From assembly GCF_002006355.2 (NCBI RefSeq), contig NZ_CP096980.1:806001-870000 (forward strand): a stretch of DNA of 64,000 nucleotides, written 5' to 3'. How positions within the stretch are numbered: position 1 is the stretch's first letter; each line of letters begins with the position of its first letter. The position numbers were made by a program, and so were the translations under genes. The notes under the pieces were generated by a model. The model was not told the DNA's origin. It saw only the letters and a list, made by a program, of their open reading frames with translations, and did no database searches. This stretch comes from Clostridium felsineum DSM 794. GTDB lineage: Bacteria > Bacillota > Clostridia > Clostridiales > Clostridiaceae. Positions 10,378 to 17,697 of the stretch are shown in pieces.

Positions 10378-10414
10378 TTTAAGAGTCGTTTTACAGCGGC
10401 TCTTAATTTTTTTA
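10378..10414 (+). terminator. trp operon terminator
   Basis: Stem TTAAGAGTCG / CGGCTCTTAA (one GU pair) followed by TTTTTTTATT. Confidence 0.85.
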
Positions 10415-10441
10415 TTAAGCAGGAGTAAAAATGTATACTTT

Positions 10442-10472
10442 TTGCGTAAAATTAATTTTTATATGATATAAT
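10442..10472 (+). promoter_or_regulatory. Possible promoter for mrnC
   Basis: TTGCGT (10442-10447) and TATAAT (10467-10472) with a long 19-nt spacer. The -10 is perfect and the -35 weak. It follows a terminator, so a promoter is expected somewhere here. Confidence 0.45.
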
Positions 10473-10586
10473 AAATTTGTTTTAAATATAGGAAACATGG
10501 GAATAACTAATATTTTTTTGTTTTCTATAGAGTCAGTTATAAAAATAATGTTTGAATATAGCTTCAAATAAATAGGAGATGCCTTA

Positions 10587-11012
10587 ATGGATTTTAATAT
10601 ACTAAATAAAAAATTTGATAAAACTAGAGCTTCACAGCTTAACCCATTAGTATTAGCTTTTGTTGGGGATGCTGTTTATGAAAATTTTGTTAGAATATAC
10701 ATAGTTGATAAGTATCAAGATATGACTGTACACAAGCTTCATATTAAAGCAATTCAATTTGTAAAAGCACATGCACAAAGCACATTTATGAAAGAAATTT
10801 ATAATGAATTAAGTGAAGAGGAAGAAAGAATATATAAGCGCGGGAGAAATGCAAAATCAGCTACTTCACCTAAAAATGCCGACATATGTGAGTATAGAAT
10901 GTCGACTGGATTTGAGGCTTTAATAGGATATCTTTATCTAACAAATCAGATTGAAAGACTCAATGTTATATTAGAAAAAGTTGTAGAAATAAAAGAAAAT
11001 AGCAGAGGGTGA
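10587..11012 (+). CDS. mrnC: Mini-ribonuclease III
   Basis: Small RNase III-like enzyme lacking a dsRNA-binding domain; in Bacillus it matures the ends of 23S rRNA precursors. 141 residues, family length. The catalytic RNase III motif appears as LAFVGDAVYE (D28, E32), with RGRNAKSATSPKNA and TGFEALIGYLYL further on. AATAGGAGATG precedes the start. Eight bases separate it from the next gene. Confidence 0.93.
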   Translation: MDFNILNKKFDKTRASQLNPLVLAFVGDAVYENFVRIYIVDKYQDMTVHKLHIKAIQFVKAHAQSTFMKEIYNELSEEEERIYKRGRNAKSATSPKNADICEYRMSTGFEALIGYLYLTNQIERLNVILEKVVEIKENSRG

Positions 11013-11019
11013 TAATAAA

Positions 11020-12339
11020 TTGAATATAACTAATTTTGAACAAACAGGATTAAATGAAATAGAAGGAATATTACTAAATGAAAATACTGAAAATATAAAT
11101 GATAACGCATTAAGAGAAATTTTAAAGTATGCTAATATTTCTTTTGTATTAGAAGGAATAAACAGACTTCAAAGTACCTTGATATGTGAACTTAAAGCCT
11201 CATATGTTCAGCAAAGTCAAAGATATGTAACCCTTAAAGAAGATTCTTTTGACCTTCCAAAGCTAGAGAAGGAAGATAAATTGGAAGCAGAAAAGTTATT
11301 GAAGGAAGCCTTTGAATTATATGAAGACATGTCGAAATTAAAAGAAGGAGAATTCAAGGGAAGACCAAAGGCAGAGAACTATTTGCATGGAATACCTATT
11401 GAGGATGCTAGATATATACTCCCGTTAGCTTGTAAAACTAATGTAAGTATTGCAATGAATGGTGAAAAACTTGTCGATTTGTTTTATTTGTTTAACGACA
11501 AAAATTACGAAAATATTTTCGAGGATATAAATGAAAATATTTTAAGAAAGCTTCCAAGTAACCTTTCAAAGCTATTGTCCAAGGTAGAAAATGGTTATAA
11601 TCGTAAACATATTGAAAACTTTTATAAATCTGCATTTGATAAAATTAGTGAATATGATAATATAATTTTATTAAATAATTTTCAGGATTTGGATTTAAAA
11701 GTTGGACTTGGTGCGATAACCAGTACAAATGCAAAAACTCCTTCAAGTGTTATGAAATTATGGGGAGATAATGCTAATGAAAAGGCCAAGGGTGTTTCTG
11801 AAAGAGTGCTAGGCTATGGACATGAAAGTATAGCAGAGCAAGCAAGAACCAACTTTGGGATGATGTGCAGTATGGTAACGTATCACCAACAAATACGACA
11901 CAGATTGTCTGAGAATTACAGAGAAGAGCTATTGAATATAATAGAAAATGACACAAGAAAAGTAGTGATTCCAAATACTATTAGGAAATCTGAATTTTAT
12001 GATAGATTTGTTGCTTTAACAGATAAATTCAAAGAGTTTAGAAAATATATACTCAAAGAATATGGTGAGGCTAAAGCCTTGAATTTTCTTCTTAATTGTG
12101 ATCAAGTAAAGCTTGTTATATCAACAAATGCTAGGGTGGATTGTCAAATGTTAGCGGATAGAATATGCTTTAATGCTCAATGGGAAATAAGAGAGCTTTC
12201 AACAAAAAAACTACAAGAATTAAGAAAGTTATCTGAAGTATTATACAAGAAAGCACTTCCATCTTGTGTATTTGGAAAGTGCAAAGAGGGAAAATTCACT
12301 TGTGGAAAACAAATGATTATGAAAAATAAATTTGCTTAA
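11020..12339 (+). CDS. thyX: Double-length FAD-dependent thymidylate synthase (ThyX) homolog
   Basis: ThyX enzymes make dTMP from dUMP with FAD and methylenetetrahydrofolate and are usually 200-250 residues; this one is 439 and appears to hold two ThyX-like halves. The N-terminal half has ASYVQQSQRY and IPIEDARYILPLACKTN but CEL where the canonical RHR should be. The C-terminal half keeps QQIRHRLSENYRE and STNARVDCQMLADRICFNAQWEIREL. The ThyX signature is therefore shared between halves. Start is TTG with GAGGGTGA 8 nt upstream. It sits between mrnC and rlmB. Whether it makes dTMP is unproven. Confidence 0.8.
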   Translation: MNITNFEQTGLNEIEGILLNENTENINDNALREILKYANISFVLEGINRLQSTLICELKASYVQQSQRYVTLKEDSFDLPKLEKEDKLEAEKLLKEAFELYEDMSKLKEGEFKGRPKAENYLHGIPIEDARYILPLACKTNVSIAMNGEKLVDLFYLFNDKNYENIFEDINENILRKLPSNLSKLLSKVENGYNRKHIENFYKSAFDKISEYDNIILLNNFQDLDLKVGLGAITSTNAKTPSSVMKLWGDNANEKAKGVSERVLGYGHESIAEQARTNFGMMCSMVTYHQQIRHRLSENYREELLNIIENDTRKVVIPNTIRKSEFYDRFVALTDKFKEFRKYILKEYGEAKALNFLLNCDQVKLVISTNARVDCQMLADRICFNAQWEIRELSTKKLQELRKLSEVLYKKALPSCVFGKCKEGKFTCGKQMIMKNKFA

Positions 12340-12360
12340 AATATGTATTTTGGAGGAAAT

Positions 12361-13119
12361 ATGGATAATAAAGAAAGAGAAGATTTAATTGAAGGTAGAA
12401 ATGCTGTAATTGAGGCATTAAAATCAGATTCAACAATAGAACAAATTCTAGTTTCTAGTGGAAAAAATGAAGGATCAATAAATGTAGTGCTTGCCAAGGC
12501 AAAAGAAAAGGGCATACCTGTTAAGTACGTAGATAGAAAAAAGCTAGATAAAATGTCTGGCGGTGGTGTACATCAGGGTGTAATAGCTATTTCCACACCA
12601 TATCATTATTACGATGTAGAGGACATACTTTCAAGCGCAAGAGAAAAAAATGAAGATCCATTTGTATTGATTCTAGACGAAATAGAGGATCCACATAATT
12701 TAGGTTCAATAATAAGAACAGCTGAACTTTGCGGAGTACATGGAATTATAATACCTAAGAGAAGAAATGTAGGCGTAACCCCAACTGTATACAAAACTTC
12801 TGCTGGTGCAGTTAAATACGTAAAAATAGCCAAAGTAAGTAATATAAACCTTGCTATAGATAAACTTAAAAAAGAGGGAATTTGGGTTTATGGTGCTGAA
12901 ATTGATGGAGAGAATTACTGCTTTAATCAGAATATGACTGGGGCTTTAGCTCTTGTAATAGGTAGTGAGGGAAAAGGAATTTCAAAACTTACAAAACAGA
13001 AATGTGATGTACTTGTAAAAATTCCTATGGTAGGTAAAGTGAATTCTCTAAATGCATCTGTAGCAGCAGGCGTTGTTATGTATGAAATTTTAAAACAAAG
13101 AATTGTAAAAAGAGGATAG
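12361..13119 (+). CDS. rlmB: 23S rRNA (guanosine-2'-O-)-methyltransferase RlmB
   Basis: SPOUT-fold SAM-dependent methyltransferase predicted to 2'-O-methylate G2251 in the 23S rRNA peptidyl-transferase region. 252 residues. N-terminal substrate-binding domain (LIEGRNAVIEAL) and knotted C-terminal domain with DPHNLGSIIRTAE, IGSEGKGIS and NSLNASVAAGVVMYE. The reading frame extends to 12343, but TGGAGG at 12351-12356 fits only the ATG at 12361. Confidence 0.93.
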   Translation: MDNKEREDLIEGRNAVIEALKSDSTIEQILVSSGKNEGSINVVLAKAKEKGIPVKYVDRKKLDKMSGGGVHQGVIAISTPYHYYDVEDILSSAREKNEDPFVLILDEIEDPHNLGSIIRTAELCGVHGIIIPKRRNVGVTPTVYKTSAGAVKYVKIAKVSNINLAIDKLKKEGIWVYGAEIDGENYCFNQNMTGALALVIGSEGKGISKLTKQKCDVLVKIPMVGKVNSLNASVAAGVVMYEILKQRIVKRG

Positions 13120-13123
13120 TAAA

Positions 13124-13642
13124 GTGAAAACTATCCTTGTAGATGGATACAATGTTATAAATAGTTGGGGAGAGCTTAATATCATTAAGGATGATGTGAG
13201 CTTAGAAAGTGCAAGAGATAGACTTATAGAAGTCTTAATAGAATATGGAGAATTTACAAATTGTAAGATTATAGTGGTTTTTGATGCTCATCATATGCAA
13301 GGTAATATTGGAGAAAAAATAAAAATGTATGATAAATTCACTATAGTATACACAAAATCTGGTGAAACGGCAGATAGTTTTATTGAAAGATATGTAAATA
13401 AAATTGGAAGAAAATCTGAAGTTTGTGTAGTTACGTCCGATAATTTAGAACAGCAGGTTGTTTTTCAAAGAGGATCTACAAGAATGTCTTCTATAGAGTT
13501 CTACAATGATGTGAAAAAAATTCGAGCTAAAATAAGTAAAAAAGCTGAAAAAATAAGCAGTGAGAAAAAATATAATCGTTTAGAAGATAGAATAGACAAA
13601 AAAATAATGGAAAAATTAGATAAAATAAGAAAAAATCTTTAA
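13124..13642 (+). CDS. NYN-domain ribonuclease (YacP/Rae1 family)
   Basis: 172-residue PIN/NYN-fold protein. Nuclease-type acidic residues are visible in ILVDGYNVINSW, VVFDAHH and TSDNLEQQ. The Bacillus homolog Rae1 (YacP) is a ribosome-associated endonuclease and sits in the same rlmB-yacP-sigH neighbourhood. Start is GTG with AGAGGA upstream; the C-terminus is lysine-rich and probably coiled. Confidence 0.88.
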   Translation: MKTILVDGYNVINSWGELNIIKDDVSLESARDRLIEVLIEYGEFTNCKIIVVFDAHHMQGNIGEKIKMYDKFTIVYTKSGETADSFIERYVNKIGRKSEVCVVTSDNLEQQVVFQRGSTRMSSIEFYNDVKKIRAKISKKAEKISSEKKYNRLEDRIDKKIMEKLDKIRKNL

Positions 13643-13647
13643 AAGCA

Positions 13648-13677
13648 TTGACTTGGAAAATATTGTTATTGTATAAT
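13648..13677 (+). promoter_or_regulatory. sigH promoter
   Basis: TTGACT (13648-13653), 18-nt spacer, TATAAT (13672-13677), just after yacP. Confidence 0.7.
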
Positions 13678-13707
13678 TGTTTTATGGGTTACATAGGGGG
13701 GATACTA

Positions 13708-14346
13708 GTGGAAAATGAGATAGCTAGAAGTATGGAAATTAATTTTGATGAGAAGTTAGACGAAGAAATAGTGATGATGGCAAAACTTGGAGATGAAAAA
13801 TCACAAGAATATTTGATTAATAAGTATTATAATTTTGTGAAAGCAAAGGCAAAATCATATTTTTTAATTGGTGCAGATAAAGAGGATATATGTCAAGAAG
13901 GAATGATAGGGTTGTATAAAGCTATAAGGGACTTTAAACCTAGTAAATTAGCTTCTTTTAAAGCTTTTGCAGAGCTTTGTATAACTAGACAGATTATTAC
14001 AGCAATAAAAACAGCAACTAGACAAAAACATATACCTCTGAATACATATGTTTCTTTAAATAAGCCTATATATGATGAAGATTCGGATAGAACGCTGTTT
14101 GACGTAGTATCAAGTGTTGAAGTATCGGATCCAGAGGAACTTATTATAAGCAAAGAAGAAGTGGCTAAAATAAGAAAAAATATGCTTAGAGTACTTTCAA
14201 GTTTGGAAATAGAGGTTTTGCAATCTTATTTAGAGGGAAAATCTTATCAGGAAATAGCTAAAGATTTGGATAGATGTTCTAAATCTATAGATAATGCATT
14301 ACAAAGAGTTAAAAGAAAATTGGAAAAGTGTTTGGAAAAAAGATAA
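13708..14346 (+). CDS. sigH: RNA polymerase sigma-H factor
   Basis: Sigma-70 family factor of the SigH type (212 residues), which in endospore formers controls entry into sporulation. Region 2 includes LINKYYNFVKAKAKSYFLIGADKEDICQEGMIGLYKAIRDF (read as separate blocks), and region 4 contains LSSLEIEVLQSYLEGKSYQEIA, a helix-turn-helix. The frame opens at a TTG at 13648, but that TTG is the -35 of the promoter; GGGGGG at 13697-13702 selects the GTG at 13708. Confidence 0.93.
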   Translation: MENEIARSMEINFDEKLDEEIVMMAKLGDEKSQEYLINKYYNFVKAKAKSYFLIGADKEDICQEGMIGLYKAIRDFKPSKLASFKAFAELCITRQIITAIKTATRQKHIPLNTYVSLNKPIYDEDSDRTLFDVVSSVEVSDPEELIISKEEVAKIRKNMLRVLSSLEIEVLQSYLEGKSYQEIAKDLDRCSKSIDNALQRVKRKLEKCLEKR

Positions 14347-14352
14347 AATATA

Positions 14353-14381
14353 TTGACAAAGAAAATTGTTGATAGTAAAAT
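14353..14381 (+). promoter_or_regulatory. Promoter for the tRNA-Gly/tRNA-Thr/tuf1 unit
   Basis: TTGACA (14353-14358), 17-nt spacer, TAAAAT (14376-14381), 46 bp before tRNA-Gly. Confidence 0.75.
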
Positions 14382-14426
14382 TAATAATTGGTATATAGCT
14401 TATAACTTTGAGCATTATAATAATGT

Positions 14427-14501
14427 GCGGGAATAGCTCAGTGGTAGAGCACTAGCTTCCCAAGCTGGGTGTCGCGGGTTCGATACCCGTTTCCCGCTCC
14501 A
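14427..14501 (+). tRNA. tRNA-Gly (CCC)
   Basis: Full cloverleaf: acceptor GCGGGAA/TTCCCGC, D arm GCTCAGTGGTAGAGC, anticodon stem CTAGC/GCTGG around loop TTCCCAA (anticodon CCC), T arm GCGGGTTCGATACCCGT, and encoded CCA. Confidence 0.95.
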
Positions 14502-14509
14502 ATAAAGTT

Positions 14510-14585
14510 GCCCATGTGGCTCAGTAGGTAGAGCGTCACCTTGGTAAGGTGGAGGTCGCCAGTTCAAATCTGGTCGTGGGCTCCA
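14510..14585 (+). tRNA. tRNA-Thr (GGT)
   Basis: Acceptor GCCCATG/CGTGGGC with a GU pair, anticodon stem TCACC/GGTGG around loop TTGGTAA (anticodon GGT), T arm CCAGTTCAAATCTGG, and encoded CCA. It is eight bases after tRNA-Gly. Confidence 0.95.
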
Positions 14586-14598
14586 GAAAACTTATTGA

Positions 14599-14704
14599 AT
14601 AGAACACACCAGGAACAGTTTACATGAATGGATTAAGTTTCGTCATGTTTTTAATGTTTTGCTTTCTGCCGTATTCGTTATGAATATTAAAGAAGGTGTT
14701 CTAT
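14599..14704 (+). promoter_or_regulatory. Structured RNA leader of tuf1 sharing a motif with the rpsJ leader
   Basis: Between tRNA-Thr and tuf1. A perfect 9-bp closing stem ATAGAACAC (14599-14607) / GTGTTCTAT (14696-14704) encloses a hairpin ACATGA/TCATGT (14622-14627/14643-14648) and a hairpin TATTC/GAATA (14672-14676/14682-14686). The 19-mer ACACCAGGAACAGTTTACA (14606-14624) and the loop ATTAAGTTT (14632-14640) recur in the rpsJ leader. I do not recognise the family; a regulatory role is inferred. Confidence 0.55.
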
Positions 14705-14775
14705 AATAAAAATTTTTAATACATTACTAATTGTGGTGTAATACAATAAATATTAATTGTTTACCATAAGTATTA

Positions 14776-15987
14776 AGGAGGAAATAGAAATGGCAAAGGA
14801 AAAATTTGAAAGAACGAAACCACATGTAAACATAGGAACAATAGGACACGTAGATCACGGTAAAACAACATTAACAGCAGCAATTACAACAATATTAGCA
14901 AAAGAGGGAAAAGCAAAAGCTTTTAACTATGAAGAGATTGATAAAGCACCAGAAGAAAAAGAAAGAGGAATAACAATCAATACAGCACACGTTGAGTATG
15001 AAACAGAAAACAGACACTATGCTCACGTAGACTGTCCAGGACATGCTGACTATGTAAAGAACATGATAACAGGAGCAGCACAAATGGATGGAGCTATCCT
15101 AGTAGTAAGTGCAGCAGATGGTCCAATGCCACAAACAAGAGAGCACATACTATTAGCATCAAGAGTTGGTGTTGAATATATAGTAGTATTCTTAAATAAA
15201 GCAGACCAAGTAGATGATGCAGAATTAATCGACTTAGTAGAAATGGAAGTAAGAGAATTATTAAGCGAATACGGATTCCCAGGAGACGATACACCAATCG
15301 TAGTAGGAAGTGCGTTAAAAGCATTACAAAACCCAGATGATGCAGAAGCAGTAAAACCAATAAAAGACTTAATGGCAGAAGTTGATGCATACATCCCAAC
15401 ACCAGAAAGACCAACAGATAAAGCATTCTTAATGCCAATCGAAGATGTTTTCACAATAACAGGAAGAGGAACAGTTGCAACAGGAAGAGTTGAAACTGGA
15501 ATGTTAAAGGTTGGAGACGAAGTAGAAATCGTTGGAATGAAAGACGAAATAACAAAAGTAGTAGTAACAGGCGTAGAAATGTTCAGAAAGATACTTGATA
15601 GTGCATTAGCAGGAGATAATATCGGAGCATTATTAAGAGGAGTACAAAGAGAAGACATCGAAAGAGGTCAGGTATTAGCAAAACCAGGTTCAATAACTCC
15701 ACATAATAAGTTCGTAGGTCAAGTATACGTATTAAAGAAAGAAGAAGGCGGAAGACATACACCATTCTTCAACGGATATAGACCACAATTCTACTTCAGA
15801 ACAACAGACGTAACAGGATCAATCCAATTACCAGATGGAGTAGAAATGGTAATGCCAGGAGACCACATAGATATGACAGTTGAATTAATAACAAAAGTAG
15901 CAATGGGAGACAACTTAAGATTCGCAATCAGAGAAGGCGGAAGAACAGTTGGCTCAGGAGTTGTTACTAGCATCATTGAATAGTATA
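14776..15987 (+). repeat. Long direct repeat, tuf copy 1
   Basis: Appears base-for-base identical to 30967-32178 (offset 16191). First mismatches are A versus T before AGGAGG and C versus T at 15988. Identity was judged by eye plus identical translations in several frames. Confidence 0.85.
14790..15983 (+). CDS. tuf: Elongation factor Tu, copy 1
   Basis: GTPase that delivers aminoacyl-tRNA to the ribosome. 397 residues, full length: [11 protein letters not shown] (P-loop), DCPGHADY and NKAD G-motifs, then two beta-barrel domains. The frame opens earlier (14757), but AGGAGG at 14776-14781 selects the ATG at 14790. The protein appears identical to copy 2 at 30981, and the DNA identity runs from the ribosome binding site to just past the stop. 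The codon use is strongly biased, as expected for a very highly expressed gene. Confidence 0.97.
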   Translation: MAKEKFERTKPHVNIGTIGHVDHGKTTLTAAITTILAKEGKAKAFNYEEIDKAPEEKERGITINTAHVEYETENRHYAHVDCPGHADYVKNMITGAAQMDGAILVVSAADGPMPQTREHILLASRVGVEYIVVFLNKADQVDDAELIDLVEMEVRELLSEYGFPGDDTPIVVGSALKALQNPDDAEAVKPIKDLMAEVDAYIPTPERPTDKAFLMPIEDVFTITGRGTVATGRVETGMLKVGDEVEIVGMKDEITKVVVTGVEMFRKILDSALAGDNIGALLRGVQREDIERGQVLAKPGSITPHNKFVGQVYVLKKEEGGRHTPFFNGYRPQFYFRTTDVTGSIQLPDGVEMVMPGDHIDMTVELITKVAMGDNLRFAIREGGRTVGSGVVTSIIE

Positions 15988-16017
15988 CTGTAAATTGTTT
16001 TCCTATATGTGTAAGCA

Positions 16018-16044
16018 GACTGGGTGACAAACCCAGTCCCTTTA
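16018..16044 (+). terminator. Hairpin after tuf1, possible terminator
   Basis: GACTGGGT (16018-16025), loop GACAA, ACCCAGTC (16031-16038), then CCTTTAT. The stem is strong but the U-run is poor. Confidence 0.55.
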
Positions 16045-16106
16045 TGTAGGGGATTAATATTAAAAAATAAAGTCGAAAAAATAACAAATGAGTCCTTGAT
16101 ATGTGT

Positions 16107-16135
16107 TTGACATGTTGCAATAATTGTGATAATAT
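16107..16135 (+). promoter_or_regulatory. Promoter for rpmG-secE-nusG
   Basis: TTGACA (16107-16112), 17-nt spacer, TAATAT (16130-16135). Confidence 0.75.
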
Positions 16136-16199
16136 ATTGAGGTAGTGCGTATTTTAGCAAGGCATAGGAAATTTTCTTTAAAATTGGGAGGTGTAGATT

Positions 16200-16349
16200 G
16201 TGAGAGTAAAACTAACACTAGCTTGCACAGAGTGCAAACAAAGGAATTACAACACAATGAAAAATAAGAAAAATGATCCAGATAGATTAGAAATGAAAAA
16301 ATATTGTCCATTTTGCCACAAACATACACTTCATAAAGAGACAAAATAG
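16200..16349 (+). CDS. rpmG: 50S ribosomal protein L33 (zinc type)
   Basis: 49 residues starting [17 protein letters not shown] and ending [16 protein letters not shown]. The two CxxC pairs (CTEC and CPFC) make it a zinc-binding C+ form. GTG start at 16200 with GGGAGGTG at 16186-16193. The position before secE-nusG is conserved in Firmicutes. Confidence 0.95.
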   Translation: MRVKLTLACTECKQRNYNTMKNKKNDPDRLEMKKYCPFCHKHTLHKETK

Positions 16350-16389
16350 CATATCAGGCCGTAATTTCATAAATAGGATGTGAATAAAA

Positions 16390-16614
16390 ATGGCTGCTAA
16401 TGTAAAAAATAGAAATGTGGAAAAATCACCATTAAAAGGTTTTGTTGGATTTTTTAAAGATTTGGGGGCTGAAACTCATAGAATCACATGGCCTTCGAAA
16501 GAAACTCTTAAAAAAACCACGATAGCAGTGATAACTTTTTGCGCTGTGTATATCATAGTGGTAGCAATAATGGATTTTGGTTTTAATAACCTCTTTAAGG
16601 TGATCTTTAAGTAA
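16390..16614 (+). CDS. secE: Preprotein translocase subunit SecE
   Basis: 74 residues: a basic cytosolic N-terminus, the conserved amphipathic segment FFKDLGAETHRITWPSKETL and one membrane helix near residues 46-65 (TIAVITFCAVYIIVVAIMDF). Part of the SecYEG channel. AGGATG precedes the start. Confidence 0.95.
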   Translation: MAANVKNRNVEKSPLKGFVGFFKDLGAETHRITWPSKETLKKTTIAVITFCAVYIIVVAIMDFGFNNLFKVIFK

Positions 16615-16620
16615 GATGTA

Positions 16621-16663
16621 AGGGAGGTTATGGGTTCAGAAAAAAATTCTGTTCCATAAAATT
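16621..16663 (+). promoter_or_regulatory. nusG ribosome binding site separated from its AUG by a hairpin
   Basis: The only good Shine-Dalgarno sequence, AGGGAGG (16621-16627), is 36 nt from the nusG ATG (16664). A hairpin TTATGG (16628-16633) / CCATAA (16654-16659) with upper stem CAGAA/TTCTG and loop AAAAA fills the gap. If folded, only AATT separates the helix from the ATG. There is no in-frame ATG, GTG or TTG nearer to the Shine-Dalgarno sequence. Confidence 0.6.
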
Positions 16664-17185
16664 ATGAGTGAAAAAGCTAAATGGTATGTCGTACATACAT
16701 ATTCCGGTTACGAGAATAAAGTAAAGGCAAACATTGAAAAAACCATTGAAAACAGAAATTTGCAAAATTTAATCTTGGATATTCAAGTTCCACTTCAAGA
16801 AGAAGTAGAAGAAAAAGATGGCAAGAAAAAGGTAACTTTAAAAAAAGTATTTCCAAGTTATGTGCTTATAAAAATGATAATGACTGATGAATCTTGGTAT
16901 GTTGTTAGAAATACAAGAGGATGTACAGGATTTGTTGGACCAGGATCTAAACCAGTTCCTCTTACAGATGAGGAAGTTGGAGCAATGGGAATAAAGGAAA
17001 AAGTAGCTAGCATAGATGTTGTTGTTGGCGAAAGTGTAAAAGTTATTATGGGCCCACTTGTAGATCAAGTTGCTCTTATCCAAGAGATTAATTTAGAAAA
17101 AGGCAAATTAAAAGGCTTAGTTAATATGTTTGGCAGGGAAACTCCTGTTGAGCTTGATTTTAATCAAATAGAAAAACTAGATTAG
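16664..17185 (+). CDS. nusG: Transcription termination/antitermination factor NusG
   Basis: 173-residue RNA polymerase-binding factor linking transcription and translation. N-terminal NGN domain ([41 protein letters not shown]) and C-terminal KOW domain ([38 protein letters not shown]). The usual KOW glycine after GPF appears as alanine. The start matches other NusG N-termini; its ribosome binding site is distant and bridged by a hairpin. Confidence 0.95.
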   Translation: MSEKAKWYVVHTYSGYENKVKANIEKTIENRNLQNLILDIQVPLQEEVEEKDGKKKVTLKKVFPSYVLIKMIMTDESWYVVRNTRGCTGFVGPGSKPVPLTDEEVGAMGIKEKVASIDVVVGESVKVIMGPLVDQVALIQEINLEKGKLKGLVNMFGRETPVELDFNQIEKLD

Positions 17186-17219
17186 TAAGGTAAAATACCT
17201 TATAGGAGGTGTAAGTTTC

Positions 17220-17645
17220 ATGGCAAAGAAAGTAGTAGGTTTAATAAAACTACAATTACCTGCAGGAAAAGCAACTCCAGCACCACCAGTTGGTCCAGCA
17301 TTAGGACAGCATGGTGTAAATATCATGGCATTCTGTAAAGAATACAATGCTAAGACTGCTAATCAAGCTGGATTCACTATCCCAGTTGTAATTACAGTTT
17401 ATCAGGATAGATCTTTTAGTTTTATACTTAAGACTCCTCCTGCAGCAGTTTTAATAAAGAAAGCAGCTGGTATTGAAAGTGGTTCAGGCGTTCCTAACAA
17501 AACTAAGGTTGGTAAAATAACTAAAGAACAAGTTAAGGAAATAGCACAAACTAAAATGCCAGACTTAAATGCAGCATCTTTAGAATCTGCAATGAGCATG
17601 ATAGCTGGAACAGCTAGAAGTATGGGTGTAGAAGTAGTAGATTAG
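17220..17645 (+). CDS. rplK: 50S ribosomal protein L11
   Basis: 141 residues, family length: [20 protein letters not shown] and [20 protein letters not shown] at the N-terminus, [14 protein letters not shown] and [10 protein letters not shown] at the C-terminal rRNA-binding domain. Binds the GTPase-associated region of 23S rRNA. A small hairpin AAGGTA/TACCTT (17187-17192/17196-17201) abuts its ribosome binding site TAGGAGGTG. Confidence 0.97.
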   Translation: MAKKVVGLIKLQLPAGKATPAPPVGPALGQHGVNIMAFCKEYNAKTANQAGFTIPVVITVYQDRSFSFILKTPPAAVLIKKAAGIESGSGVPNKTKVGKITKEQVKEIAQTKMPDLNAASLESAMSMIAGTARSMGVEVVD

Positions 17646-17656
17646 TTTTTAAAATA

Positions 17657-17682
17657 GTGGGAGGTAAAACCGTTATTACCAC
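17657..17682 (+). promoter_or_regulatory. Probable L1-binding site in the rplK-rplA spacer
   Basis: Outer helix GTGG (17657-17660) / CCAC (17679-17682), asymmetric internal loop GA opposite GTTATTA, inner helix GGT/ACC with loop AAA. This layout resembles the L1-binding element of 23S rRNA that L1 operons copy for autoregulation. The assignment is by resemblance only. Confidence 0.5.
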
Positions 17683-17697
17683 AAAGGAGGATTTTAA

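Noticed and set aside
13648..13707. N-terminal extension of sigH from a TTG
   Set aside because: The TTG is part of a TTGACT -35 element and the segment contains the -10 box; GGGGGG selects the GTG at 13708.
15050..15658. 202-codon open frame on the minus strand inside tuf1 (also present in tuf2)
   Set aside because: It mirrors the biased codons of tuf and appears identically in both copies because the DNA is identical; no ribosome binding site or recognisable protein.
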